Assembly (NCBI GenBank): GCA_960531495.1
Contig: OY482852.1
Location: 32,349,157 to 32,413,156, forward strand
DNA length: 64,000 nucleotides
Source: Zeus faber
Taxonomy: Eukaryota; Chordata; Actinopteri; Zeiformes; Zeidae
Direction of reading: 5' to 3'
Part shown: in pieces, positions 11,701 to 23,000 of the stretch
How the letters are laid out: each line of letters begins with the position of its first letter
Position numbering within the stretch: the stretch's first letter is position 1
Notes under the pieces: model-generated
Database searches by the model: none
Seen by the model: only the letters and a program-made list of their open reading frames with translations
What the model was told of the DNA's origin: nothing
Position numbers and translations under genes: made by a program

Positions 11701-12224
11701 ATAGCAGTGGTAGAAGAAGACATGGGAAGATATCACACCTCCAAAGAGATGTAGTGTACCAGTCTGTAGTGTGATGCCATTGCAACAAAAACATGATGTA
11801 AGCTTCACAAGATGGAATTTGTGGCCATTTGGAAAATGCTTGTATCCAGGGCCAATGCACAAAGACAACCTGGTAGAAGAAACACATAAGCCAGATATCT
11901 GAGAAAATTAAAAAGGTAAAATGGTCTGATGATTTATCTTTCACCCCATTTCTAAAATACTGATGGGTTTACGTTTGGAGAAAAACATTCACAAACAAGG
12001 AAGAACAAACAAGGAAATCCCTTGCGGTATGCAAAGGGGTCACTGGGTCGAATAATTACTAATTAATTAATTACTACTAATTAATAATGCGTGATTGTAT
12101 AACGGACAAAGACCATGAAGCCGTTTTACAGGACCAGGGGCACTGTTCCCTCACGGTGGTTTGATGTACACCACAAAGAAGTCAACCTCCTACCATGGCC
12201 TCTTGGAGTGAAGAGTGTGAACTA
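11701..12224. other. Unannotated stretch, no gene recognised
   Basis: Continues from the LINE-like repeat into AT-rich sequence with TTAATTAATTA motifs near 12060. No exon, RNA gene or element end was recognised. Confidence 0.4.
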
Positions 12225-13200
12225 CACTACACTCACGCCCTTTACTAGGAACACTACACTAATACTGGATAGGGCCTCCCTTTATGCTGAAAAGTCAAAA
12301 TTTTCCTTAGCATGGATTCCACAAGATGTTGGAAATATTCATTTGAGATCCTGGTCCACGTTGACATGATTGTATCATGCAATTCCTGCAGATGTGTCAG
12401 CTGCACATTCATGCTGCGATTTTCCCGTTCTATTAACATCCCAAAGGTGTTCAATTGGATTCAGATCCGGTGACTGGGAAGGGTAAATTGTGGCCATGAA
12501 GGGATACAAAATCAGCAGTCAGCAACAATACTCAAATAGGCTGTGGCATTCATAAATGATTGGGCCCAAAGTGTACCAAGAAAAAATTCCCCACAACATT
12601 AGACCACTGCGCCAGCCTGGACTGTTGACACAAGGCAGGTCCATGGATTTATGCCATTGGCGCCAAATTCTGCCCCTACCATCTGCATGCCTCAGCAGAA
12701 ATCAAGATTCATCAGACCAGGCTACGTTTTTCCAGTCTTCAACTGTCCAGTTTCTGTGAGCCTGTGCTCACTGCAGCCTCAGCTTTCTGTTCTTGGCTAA
12801 TAGAAGTGGAACCTGACGTGGTCTTCTGCTGTTGTCGCCCATCCGCCTCAAGATTTGCTGTGTTGTGCATTCTGAGATGTTTTTCTGCTCACCACAATTG
12901 TACAGAGATTATTGTAGCCTTTCTGTCCTAACAAACCAGTCTGGCCATTCTCCGTTGACCTCTTTCATCAACAGGGCGTTTCTGAATACAGAACTGCCGC
13001 TCACTGGATGTTTGTTGCACTATTGCGAGTACTCTAGATCTAGATCAGCAGTTACAGAAACACTAAAAACCAGCCCGTCTGGCACCAACAACCATGCCAG
13101 TCGAAAACACTGAGATCACATTTTTTCCCCATTCTGATGGTTGATGTGAAGGTGGTTGATTTCCACTTTAATCCCTCAAATAACGAGGCTTTACACCCTG
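12225..13200 (-). mobile_element. Decayed Tc1-like transposon (second family)
   Basis: The minus strand matches a widespread Tc1-like family. Near 13130 it reads ATGGGGAAAAAATGTGATCT. Further along come a VAWSDES-type first catalytic block, a WGIFSWYTLGPI block, and from about 12455 to 12254 SPDLNPIEHLWDMLIERENR and FQHLVESML. The segment that should hold the second catalytic Asp is missing between the WGIF and SPDLNP blocks, and several stops and frame changes are present, so it is inactive. No matching terminal repeats were found, so both boundaries are approximate. Confidence 0.75.
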
Positions 13201-14581
13201 AGGAATGGTACAATGTCATGTTCAGGACTATGCCGGCATTCCAGGAAGGATTGCAGCTGTTATGAAGATAAAGCGTGGCCTTAGGTCCGTGATATTAATG
13301 ACTAAACAATTTCATTTTAAAACTATATAAAAATGTACTCAATCGGATTATTTTGATTTATTCTATTATATTGTATGATCTAATAAACATGCCGAGGTAA
13401 AGATGTATATTTCAGACTTTTGCACAGTACTGTATGTAACACAAAGTATATACAGCTTCCTACTTTTAAAGAATTGAATTTCCCCAGCTATTTGTCTCTC
13501 AATATGTTTTCTGATTAACAGTTCAGCAACCAGTGCTTTTAGTATTAATGTTCCATTTTTAATATCATCCGTTAAGGTCTGATTTCACTCAAATTTAGCG
13601 GTGCGGCATGTGACTTTATTCACACAACACCTCTTAAGGATTATTTTGTGCACATGAACAATACAGTGAAATATTTACATGACCTGCACTTTGCTTTATT
13701 GAAATGGGATTTTAACAGGACATTGAATTCATGACAGTTAATGGATTTTGTTTCCAGTACTGTCGACTTTTCAGCCCGCAAACAGAATCGCTAAACTAAT
13801 TGGGAAGCTCATCTATGCCAACTGTGTCATGTACGGCAGACAAATAATCGCAATCGTTTCCCTCAAGAAAACAAAAATCCCAGAGTTATATTGATGTGTT
13901 AAATTTACACAAGATTTTTAGTCGACGCGTGAAGCAGGTACAGACACCGAAACAATGCAATATATTAGCTTTGGCTATCTGATAAAAATACATTAGAAAA
14001 CAATTTCACTGTTAAAGTTGTTAAAAGAAAAAGACAGGGTGATGTGCAGCCTTTACAAAGGCTTTGATGGACTAGCATGTAGAAGTAACCATGATGTTCA
14101 CGTTTAATTTCATAAGCTATTAGCACAGCTGATTCCCTGGCAAACTTCGAAGTTTCTAAATCTCAACAGTCTTGAGATTGTCTTTGAGAGACAAATTTTA
14201 ATCTCAAACAAACAAATAAACAGAGCAGCCTCTCTTTAAAACAGATCTGATGCCACAAAGTTTGTTTTGTCTAATCTCTCATATGGGTGGAAGCCAGAAG
14301 CGAGCATTGCCAGTTGTCTAAATTGCAAATCTGGGGTCAGATTGCTCAACGGTCTGGTATGGACGATTAGACAAATCTATAGAAGCCCAGGGGGACAATA
14401 ACTGTGGCAGTATTAAGGTGAAAGTGTTCAGCACAACCATATAGTGCAAATCTCTCTCCTCTCTGGGAGAAAGAGATTCAGAAGTGCTGTCTGTAAGACC
14501 CCACTCAGCCCCGAACTGGCAGGTTGTCCTCAAGTGAGAATTTGCTTATTAAGGACACAAAGTCGACGAACCCAACACTCG
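13201..14581. other. Likely FAM210A 3' UTR and flank
   Basis: No coding exon is seen. Because FAM210A reads leftward and stops at 14582, the part nearest 14581 should be its 3' UTR. Minus-strand AATAAA hexamers occur at 13700-13695 and 13620-13615, giving plausible ends roughly 0.9 kb past the stop codon. A DNA-transposon-end-like motif lies at about 13411-13437. Confidence 0.4.
13695..13700 (-). terminator. Candidate polyadenylation signal for FAM210A
   Basis: TTTATT on the plus strand gives AATAAA on the minus strand, about 880 bases past the FAM210A stop codon. A second hexamer lies at 13620-13615. Position and motif only; no transcript evidence. Confidence 0.3.
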
Positions 14582-14896
14582 TTAATCTGCCTTTTTCCTG
14601 AAGAAAGCCTTTCCCTCGGACACTTTGTCTTTAGTCTCCTGCAGCTTCTCTGAGAACTTGTCCTTGGTCTCCTCCATCTTTTCCGAGAGGCGCTCTTTGG
14701 TTTCCTCCATTTTCTCTGTCAGCTTCTCCTTGGTCTCCTCCATCTTCTCAGTCAGCTTCTCCTTGGTCTCCTCCATCTTATCCTGGATGTAGTCCTTGAC
14801 CGGAGGCGGCGTGGAGAAGTAGCCGTGCTTCCGCAGGTACTGCACGGAGAGGGACGTCCCGCCCAGCGTAGCCGTGTACCTGGCCGGTGTGGCAAT
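14582..14896 (-). CDS. fam210a: FAM210A coding exon 3 (last)
   Basis: 315 bases starting IATPARYTATLGGTS and YLRKHGYFSTPPPVKDYI, the end of DUF1279. The charged 11-residue repeats and the C-terminus FFRKKAD then lead to TAA at 14584-14582. Confidence 0.93.
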   Translation of the reverse strand: MATPARYTATLGGTSLSVQYLRKHGYFSTPPPVKDYIQDKMEETKEKLTEKMEETKEKLTEKMEETKERLSEKMEETKDKFSEKLQETKDKVSEGKAFFRKKAD

Positions 14897-17800
14897 CTAC
14901 CAAGGGGCCAAAAAAAGGCAGGAAAGGTCAGTTGAAGATGATGAACACAAGCCTTTAAGAGACAACTGGAGGGATATTTCCTAAAGATTGCTTTACGCTT
15001 TAAGCAAGACTATATTGCGCTAGTCTGACTAACTGCCGGTGTAAGTGGGTTGCTAACCAGGGCTAAACAGTGATTGTTGCCCTGGGCAACCAGATTGAGT
15101 GAATAGGCAACAACATTAAACATAAAAAATAAGGACAGCAAACAGCAAAACGTGGACCCCAAAGTAAATAAGTTAGTTGCATTAGTGATATTCAAATATA
15201 GCTGTTAGAGTCTGAACCAGAATGCTGCGCATGCGTTGGAGTGTTTACTCAGGTGCGCGTCAGACTATGTTATAGAGACAATGGCGAAGCAAATGAAGTT
15301 GTTTGACTGTGGGGTGATAAGTTTGGCGAAGCAAATGAAGTTGTTTGACTGTGGGGTGATAAGTTTGACTAACCCGTCAACATCACAAACAAATGCGCAA
15401 ATTGATTCAACTAACAAAATCCAGATGTACCTGAATGAAAAACAAACAGGAAATTTGTGAAGTCTTGGGAAGCCAATCTGATGTGACTGAAGGTCCAGGC
15501 TTTTTTATTCGTCCGAGAACGACACCATCCGCGATCGATGAACTAGTGGACTAGTTTCCCGATAGTAGAACTGATTTGCAGACACAGCTTGTCTCCAGTT
15601 GAAAGTGCCCCAAAGCAGGAAGAGACGCCGCATATGGCCTCAGAAAACTATAATGTGTGTCAGAAGTGATGCATTCATGGGAACTGCTACCACAAGTATA
15701 TTTCAGACCTGTGGGGAACACTGGGAATGTATGGCAACTTCGGGTAGCTCTCTTTTTTCCCCACACCATGCATGTGTTTGCGTCCATGTACAGTTAACTA
15801 AAACTACGTCCAAGTTAAAACTAGACAGAATAGAATACTAACTGAAACAAACTTAAACTAAACTAAAAATATACAGGAAATGTCTTTTGTTTTAGTCTGT
15901 CAATTTGGTCAAATTTGTATAGCCGTTACACCAGTTCTTAACTTTGTAGACAGACAGCATTTATAATGAGCATGGCTCAGACAATCTGGTCAAGAGCTAC
16001 TTTTAAATGGAAAGATGTAAAATGGAATTGACCATTGTTAATAATGAGGGGACAAACAGGACTGTTGAAATTCTTATTCTTATAGCCTGTGAGGTGAGCA
16101 TATACAGTACATGTGGGCGTAAGAGAGAGACCTTTGCTGAATATGTGATTATTACTCTTCCTCATTTCAATTGCCAAAATACCTGTTTTCCCAGTCAATT
16201 GCATGCATGTAAAAAATAAACGAAAGAAAAATGAATGATCACGATATCTATATACCGTATATCTATATACCTGGTATGTATCATGGTTTGGGGGCCAGGG
16301 TAACAGTACGGTTTAGGTATCTTTATATTAAAGAAAAATAAATTTAAAAATTAAAAAAAGTTAAAAAGGCGTAAAAAATGTTTTTATAGTAGTCTGAATA
16401 AATATAGAAATATGAAATGACTAGTGTACTGTGGGGGGAGGCAGGGGTTCAAGTTCATTGGTGGGTTGTGTTATTTGCATAAGTTCAACTGATTGGAGGG
16501 GAGGTGTCTAGGATAGTGGATAATTCAAATATATTTTTTTGTTAATATTTATCAATTTATATATGTAATATTTAAAAATGTTTCACAATAAATACAGGTA
16601 CTATAGTTAGTTATTTTTGTGTAGAACAGGTATAAACAGTATTTTTCCACCCATATATAAAACAAAAATAAAACCTCAATCAGACCAGTGCATGTGTGCC
16701 GTCCTTTTCAGCCAGAGTACCTCCCGGCGAGGGAGGAGCATAGGCTCCTACACGGAGAGGGAAACATTTGCCAGTGGTAGGAGACAGCATCTTAAACAAC
16801 ACAACATAAACCTTGACAAAAAATAAAGAACAGCTCATCCCCCAGTGAGACTCACTCCATTCCCTGTTCCCGTCATTCCTGCAAAAGAGCTGTTCAGAAG
16901 TATCAGATCTTTCGTGAACGACATGACCTGGTGCAAGTGGAGAAATTCGTAATAAAGAGGGACACGGCCATAACTTCTGCCGTGATATCATAATATTGCA
17001 GTTCACGTTTGTGTATTGAACCATAGGGGGTGTACTGAACCATTCGTTAATATACCGCCATTTTTTTGTGAGCTGTCTATTTCCGAAAATGTGGTGAAAT
17101 AAGCCATTTAGATTTGCAGTCCCTTCCTACATCAAGTGGGACTTCAGAAGAATTAGAACCGCCCTCATCTGAGAGTAACTCCACCCACGGCGTTCGACAG
17201 GAATTCAGAAAACTTTGTGTGTACTGTGTGTAATTTGTGTCTGTAGTCGTTGCTGGTGGGACTTACCTTGTACATGGCGTAGGCAGTGAGGGCATAGCCG
17301 CTCGACGAGTCTCTCAAGAGTCCGACTAATGACTCGGGCAAACCCATCAGCTCCAGGAAGGGCACTACATTCACACCCCTGAGGAGGAAAAGGCAAAATA
17401 TTAAGATGAAAAAATATATCTGGTGCTATAAATTTATAACAAAATGCACCGCAACAAAGGGAGTGGTTTGAGGAGCAACCCGCAGACAAGGTTTGTGGGC
17501 ACAAATGTAAAACGGAACACAAAGATAGCAAGGTTTACAAGAGGCATATCCAAAGAGAAGCGTGTTTCAGGATTAGCGACTCACTTCATGGCAGCGTAGT
17601 AAAACATCCCGAACCAGACGGAGGACGTCGCCAGGTGAACGGGAATCATCACCTTCCCGTACTGTTTGAATGTCTTTTTGAACCGCTGGAAGAGGCCAAT
17701 CGACCGGTCCTGCAAGGGGTCCACCTCGCTGGCGAACCCCGGCTGGTCGGTTTCCATTCTGCGGGCGCCATCGTCACCAGCGTGGTCGCAGGGAGCGGGG

Positions 17801-18030
17801 CTGGGTCGAGGTTCCTTGCCGGGTGGTGGATGTAGTTTTTGTTGTTTTGGGTATTGTGCTGCATGGCCAGAGGCAGAGGTTGAAAGCAAGCGATGGCCAG
17901 CCAGTCGGGGCAGGTGCGGCGCAAAGAGACACAAGACCCCGGGCGGGTTGGCGAGGCTCGCACCAGCAAGCAGCCTGTGCGTCGCCACCACCCACCGCCA
18001 AGTCTTATGGGACAGGACGCACTGCATCAT
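14582..18030 (-). CDS. fam210a: FAM210A, mitochondrial DUF1279 protein (whole gene, three coding exons)
   Basis: Three exons, 18030-17585, 17378-17267 and 14896-14582, give 873 coding bases, or 290 residues (human FAM210A is 272). Splice sites are canonical: GTGAGT after exon 1, CTCAG before exon 2, GTAAGT after exon 2, TTGGTAG before exon 3. Residues 1-55 are basic and rich in Leu/Ser (RLLSTSAS near 48-54), like a mitochondrial presequence. The DUF1279 region starts around DPLQDRSIGLFQRFKKT (104-120), with a membrane segment near 127-147 (IPVHLATSSVWFGMFYYAAM) and a PFLELMGLPES block after it. The C-terminus is five 11-residue repeats. FAM210A is known as a mitochondrial membrane protein that supports mitochondrial translation and muscle/bone physiology. 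FAM210B was considered, but the METDQ/DPLQD and EETKEKLTEK features fit FAM210A. Met1 and Met2 (18030 or 18027) are both possible starts. Confidence 0.93.
14612..14776 (-). repeat. fam210a: 33-bp tandem coding repeat in FAM210A exon 3
   Basis: Five in-frame 33-bp units start at 14776, 14743, 14710, 14677 and 14644. Each encodes 11 residues of the form MEETKEKLTEK (last unit LQETKDKVSEG). The first two units are almost identical at the DNA level, pointing to recent duplication. The 11-residue period suits an extended amphipathic helix. Confidence 0.9.
14897..17266 (-). other. FAM210A intron 2 (2.37 kb)
   Basis: Bounded by GTAAGT (17266) and TAG (14897). It holds a 42-bp tandem duplication at 15283-15366, AT-rich DNA around 16230-16620 and no supported gene. 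Open frames here (for example 16680-17024) lack family motifs. Confidence 0.7.
15283..15366 (+). repeat. Two perfect 42-bp tandem copies in FAM210A intron
   Basis: GGCGAAGCAAATGAAGTTGT and the following 22 bases are repeated exactly once in tandem (15283-15324, 15325-15366). The repeat keeps an open frame encoding AKQMKLFDCGVISL twice within a roughly 74-residue frame (15236-15460). The frame resembles the start of some transposase-derived zinc-finger proteins only vaguely; no function is claimed. Confidence 0.85.
17267..17378 (-). CDS. fam210a: FAM210A coding exon 2
   Basis: 112 bases encoding GVNVVPFLELMGLPES to LTAYAMYK, the middle of DUF1279. Its first G completes the Lys codon split by the 206-bp upstream intron. 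The donor is AAG|GTAAGT. Confidence 0.93.
17585..18030 (-). CDS. fam210a: FAM210A coding exon 1
   Basis: Encodes residues 1-148 and the first two bases of Lys149. It holds the predicted presequence, a low-complexity Pro/Lys linker (residues 60-95) and the start of DUF1279 with the membrane segment. The exon continues upstream as 5' UTR to about 18073, where a TTATTCCTCAG acceptor is seen. Confidence 0.92.
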
Positions 18031-18965
18031 CGTCCACTCCTCCCACTCGCCCCCTCCTTTCTCTCGCTGAAAACTGAGGAATAAAACATGCTGTCAAGCA
18101 AATGCCCTTTTTGAAAGGCAAACCCTAAGGCTGGAAAGGCCTTCGCACCAGAGATTTCACCCCCCTAAATTCGAATCTGATTCGGTAAACACACCTTCCG
18201 TATCTCAAATACCCGCCATCCATTCTATCTGACCATCAAGGGCTTAAGGAACGAGGATCAAAATATAAAAGATTAAAGAAAAAAAAAAAAAAAAAAAAAA
18301 AAAAGTTAATTAAAAAACACAAAGCAAAGTTTATTTTTTCGCATTATACGACCCATCTACGATCAACACAAAGCATGATAGATTCAAAACCTGAATACAC
18401 ACCTGAGTGTTCGGGGTACACAGACACAAATGCAACACCTGAAACGAAAATGATAGATTATTTTAGAAGGCACAACAGCTTGCTTTTCAACAAGGTGCAT
18501 AAAGGCTTCTAGTAGACTTTCAAACCTTGAAACCTGCCCCTCCTCTCAGCAACCAGCCAAGGCTCATATTATGTCTAAGCTAGTTAGAGGACATAACATG
18601 GGCCAGCCATGTCTGGAGGACAGGGGTGAAACTGCTTTTTTTTTAGTACTTCCAATTTGAAATGCTCCAGAGGAAGGGGTGGAGAGAGTAGTTCTACCAA
18701 GCAGACATGGTTTTAGCCATTTTATAAAATCTTAGATCCGTCGGCCGGGCGGGCCGAGGCCTAAAGTCTGTGAGCCGCCACCAACTTTTGGCTTTGCCGT
18801 CTTGACTCGTGCTGGCTTGACGTTAGCCGCTAACACGCGTAGCCGAGCTAGCTCCCAGACGGAGCGGGGTGTGTGTGTGTGTGTGTGTGTGGTGGTGGTG
18901 GTGGTGGTATGACCGCGCCACTCATATAAACTCAGACAGAAACCACAGAGACGCTCGTACCATAC
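18031..18965 (-). other. FAM210A 5' UTR part and first intron
   Basis: 18073-18031 is 5' UTR of the first coding exon. Upstream of it, the intron runs to a GTATGG donor at 18965. It contains an A-rich run at about 18278-18304 and a (GT)n(GGT)n microsatellite at 18869-18909. Confidence 0.55.
18869..18909. repeat. (GT)n(GGT)n microsatellite
   Basis: About eleven GT units followed by six GGT units, in the first intron near the FAM210A promoter. Confidence 0.93.
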
Positions 18966-19110
18966 CTTGAAATGTGTGAGGAGGCACAGACAAGATCGTT
19001 CCCCAGCGACGTCACTGCGCTAAGGACACGCTGCTGCCACGGACCGCGCACGGGCATCCGCTCGCAGGGTTGTGCTGGTTGCGCGGTGCATGATGGGAAA
19101 TGTATGCGGG
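18966..19110 (-). promoter_or_regulatory. fam210a: FAM210A non-coding first exon and core promoter
   Basis: A CpG-rich stretch (18720-19095) surrounds an AAG|GTATGG donor at 18966/18965, so a non-coding first exon probably ends here. At 19088-19104 the plus strand reads TGCATGATGGGAAATG, the reverse of the TTTCCCATCATGCA pattern bound by ZNF143/STAF, which is common at housekeeping promoters. No TATA box is evident. The transcription start is inferred, not seen. Confidence 0.5.
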
Positions 19111-19750
19111 TGTTCACGACCGGAATTACAATGCGTTTCAAATTGCGTCCTCGTTGACCAGGGTAATCGGATGTCGCTTATGCGCTCAATATTAAAAGAT
19201 CCACATATTCCTTAGATTCCTTAAATTATTAGCTATTTATTTATTTGTTTGCTTGTATTTTTTTGTTTATTTATTATTTATTATTATGTCGTGGACGTAA
19301 TACGTCAGGGCAGGGAGAATTGGACCCTTTTAGATGTCCTCCTCACCCCTCGAAGAGAACGAGGGCACGGCGTGGTCACGGCAGAACTCCGTTCTAATAT
19401 AGTTGTCTGTCTATGGTTTGTTAGAAATAAGATGTACGCTTAACATTAAACAAAAACGGAAATTAAACTGACAAGGAAGCAATCTAAAGTGGGGCCCGCC
19501 AAACTGGGGCAGCAAAATTATTTTTTTTATATTGTATTTTTTTTTTTTATTGTTATACTAAATATAATGTACAAAACCTCATAAATTATGATAAGGTTTT
19601 TGCATTTTTTGTCAGCAAGGTTTTATGGTAAATCTTTAACTATTATAGGCTGGTAAACCAAGACCTGCCCATCGTAAAAGTAATTAATATCTTGATAGCC
19701 CCATGACCGTAAGGTTGGACTCAAGTAGCGACAGGTGCCCTATAATGTTA
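19111..19750. other. Unannotated intergenic stretch
   Basis: AT-rich flank with T-runs (19245-19290, 19520-19550). No gene or element was recognised. Confidence 0.45.
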
Positions 19751-19945
19751 TAACACACTTTCTCTCTCACCTCAAAGACATGCAAGATGCTCCTGCTGAT
19801 GCCCCTGAGCAAGGCATCGGGTCAGATCTACAGCAGCATGGCTACATGGCCTCCCACGCTCCTAGACATGTAAGATACTGGGATGGGTTAAATGCAGAGA
19901 AGTAATTTCCCCCAGAGGTGTTAATAAAGGACATAAAAAAAAAAA
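19751..19945 (+). mobile_element. Retroposon 3'-end fragment with poly(A)
   Basis: Contains GAGCAAGGCATCGG, then GGGATGGGTTAAATGCAGAG and a run of 16 A at about 19937-19952. This order is typical of the 3' end of a common teleost SINE/LINE fragment. The 5' end is not recognisable. Confidence 0.4.
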
Positions 19946-20088
19946 AAAAAGGTGCAGCTTCTCCCTGTGCTGTACTCAGCAAACAAACATAATATTCACA
20001 AATGTAATAGTGTTGTTTTTTAAGTTTTTGAATAACAGTATACAGCACATTTGATTTATTTATTGATTTCTCGCACTGGCTGCAGTTC

Positions 20089-20099
20089 ATCCAATGCCC
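20089..20099 (+). repeat. Left target-site duplication of jockey-like LINE
   Basis: ATCCAATGCCC occurs here and again at 23284-23294, immediately after the LINE's AAGAAGA tail. An 11-bp direct repeat fits target-primed insertion. Confidence 0.8.
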
Positions 20100-23000
20100 G
20101 GGGCCAAGAAAGGAGCGTCCATGTCGCGGCCCTGGTAGTATTGACGAGATCGACAAGATCGACTAGATCTACAAGATACTGCTAATCCTATCACCACTAC
20201 AAGCAACAGTTACAAGCCACAAGCTACGCTGAAAGCTGCAAGCTACAAGCCACAAAGCTACAGAACACAAGAGAAAACATCATGCCTGGAGATAGACACA
20301 AAGGTCGATGTCGGAAACGAGGAACCTCCTCAAGACCAGCATTGAAAGTCATATCTGTGAACATTGAAGGGTTCTCCTCTGCAAAACAAACCATCTTAGC
20401 TGACCTTTGCAGCAAACAACACTGTGATGTTCTCTGCTTGCAAGAGACTCACATAGGGAGTGAAAATAACCGCCCCACCATACCAGGAATGGTCCTGACC
20501 ACTGAGCAACCTCACCGGCAGTCCTATATTTGTAAAAACAGGGTTAGCTATAGAAGATACAGATATGTCAGACGACCATGACATCGAAGTCCTATCTGTT
20601 GAGCTAAGCAGTGCTGTAGTAACATCTGTCTATAAACCACCACCTGTAGACTATATATTTTCCCAGCCAATCCCCAAAGTACACAGCAAACCACAGATCA
20701 TCATTGGGGACTTCAACAGCCACAGCACCCAGTGGGGCTACCCTGAAATGAACAAAGATGGAGAAGCAGTAGAGGACTGGATGGATACTAACCAACTAAG
20801 TCTTATCCATGACCCCAAGCTACCACACTCGTTTATCAGTGCTCGCTGGAAACGTGGCTACAATCCAGACCTCATCATGGTCACAGGTAACATCGCTGGA
20901 CTGTGTAAAAAGATTGTGCTGGACTCTTTTCCATCAAGCCAACACCGTCCCATTGGGATCCAAATTAATGCAGCTGTAGTCCCAACCGTTGTGCCCTTTA
21001 AAAGGCGTTTCAACTACAAGAAAGCAGACAGGAAAGGCTTCACCAACGGGCTGGAAGAGAAAATCAAAAATATAATACCAGTTAGCAAGAACTACGACCA
21101 ATTTGCTAACCTGGTGTTGAAAACTGCTCGGAAACACATCCCACGAGGCTGTAGAGTTGAATATATACCTGGTCTTTCAAAAGATTGTGCAGGACTCTAT
21201 GACAACTATGTCAGCATGTTTGAAGCAGATCCCTTCTCAGATGAAACATCTGCCCAAGCTGAGAAGGTGATGGAAAACATTGCCCAAGAGCGAAGCAAGA
21301 CCTGGAATGCTCTTATTGAGTCCACAGACATGTCAAAAAACAACAAGAAAGCATGGACACTTATTCACAAGCTAGGGGGTGATCCTAAAGCAGCTCCTCA
21401 GCACCCAAAAGTCACTGCCAACCAAGTTGCCAACCAATTGCTCTTGAATGGAAAGAGTGGAAAAAGAGGGAAAAAGACCAAGCTGAACCGCAAGAAATAC
21501 ATCGAGGACCCTGCTTTTACAAGGCAGCTTACTATGGAAGAGCTGGAAGGGAGAATCTCTAACCTCAAACCAGGAAAGGCAATCAGATTGGATAACATCG
21601 CAACCGAACAGATCACGCACTTCGGTCACAAGGCAAAGACATGGCTTCTACAGCTCTACAATGAGTGCTTAACAACACACAAACTCCCTAACATCTGGAA
21701 GAAAGCCCACATTATAGCACTGCTGAAACCTGGGAAAGATCCATCCGCTCCCAAGAACTTCAGACCAATCGCACTTTTGAGTCATACCTACAAGCTTTTA
21801 GAACGTCTGATCCTCAACAGAATTGGCACCTTTATTGACAAACACCTCATCCCTGAACAAGCAGGTTTCCACCCTGGCAAGTCGACAACTAGCCAAGTAC
21901 TCAACCTCACTAAGTACATTGAAGACGGCTATGAGGAAGGGATGGTAACTGGTGTGGTGTTTGTCGACCTCTCAGCTGCTTATGACACAGTCAACTACAG
22001 ACGTCTCCTCAGCAAGATCCTGGAGACCACAAGGGACATCTGTCTGATGCTTGAAAACAGGAACTTTTTTGTTGAGCTTGGAGGAAAGAAAAGCAGGTGG
22101 CGAAGACTCAAGAATGGCCTTCCACAGGGAAGTGTGCTTGCACCACTTCTCTTTAACATCTACACCAACGACTAACCAAAAAGTGCAGACACTCGCCGCT
22201 TCATCTATGCAGACGACCTTGGCATAGGTGCACAAGCCACTGACTTCAAAGTTGTGGAAGACAGACTCTCCAATGCTCTGGCAGAGCTAAAACCTTACTA
22301 TGAAGAGAACCACCTACGTGCAAATCCATCTAAGACACAGGTGTGTGCCTTCCACCTGAGAAATCGTGAAGCCAAGCGCCAACTGAAGGTCAACTGGTCA
22401 GGAACCTCCCTCGAACACTGTGAGCACCCGGTCTACCTAGGGGTAACCCTGGACAGATGCCCCTCTTTTAAGACCCACATTGTGTAAAGTGAGTGCGGGG
22501 AACAACATCATCTGCAAGCTCACTGGAACAACCTGGGGTGCTAACTCACGGACTCTGAAAGCAACCGCACTGGCTCTCTGCTACTCAGCTGCCAAGTATG
22601 CCTGCCCAGTATGGGAGCGAGCTGCCCATGCCAAGAAGTTGGACCCCGCCCTCAATGCTAGCTGCCGCCTTATCACTGGCTGCCTGAAACCAACACCTAC
22701 AGACCGGCTATACATCTTGGCAGGCATAGCCCCACCAGAGATACGACGAAATGCAGCAAGCAAGAAAGGGCGGCAACAACAGTCCAATGATCAAAGACAT
22801 CCTCTCTTCAGCCATGTGCCAGCTAATAGCCGCCTTAAATCCAGGAAAAGTTTCCTGAAGGGCGTCCCACCTCTCAGAACACCGAGCGCAAGCAGTGAAA
22901 GAGTCACTCGGTGGGAAGAAAGACTTGACAACCTCCCACCAGAAACAACAATGGAGCTAAAGGCGAGCGAGGCACTGCCCCCTGGAGCAGACACCAACTA

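Noticed and set aside
14582-18030. FAM210B instead of FAM210A
   Set aside because: The DPLQD...RFKKTFKQYGKV block, the STPPPVKDYI segment and the EETKEKLTEK repeats match FAM210A.
17635-18084. Plus-strand open frames over FAM210A exon 1
   Set aside because: They are antisense to a well-supported coding exon and carry no motif.
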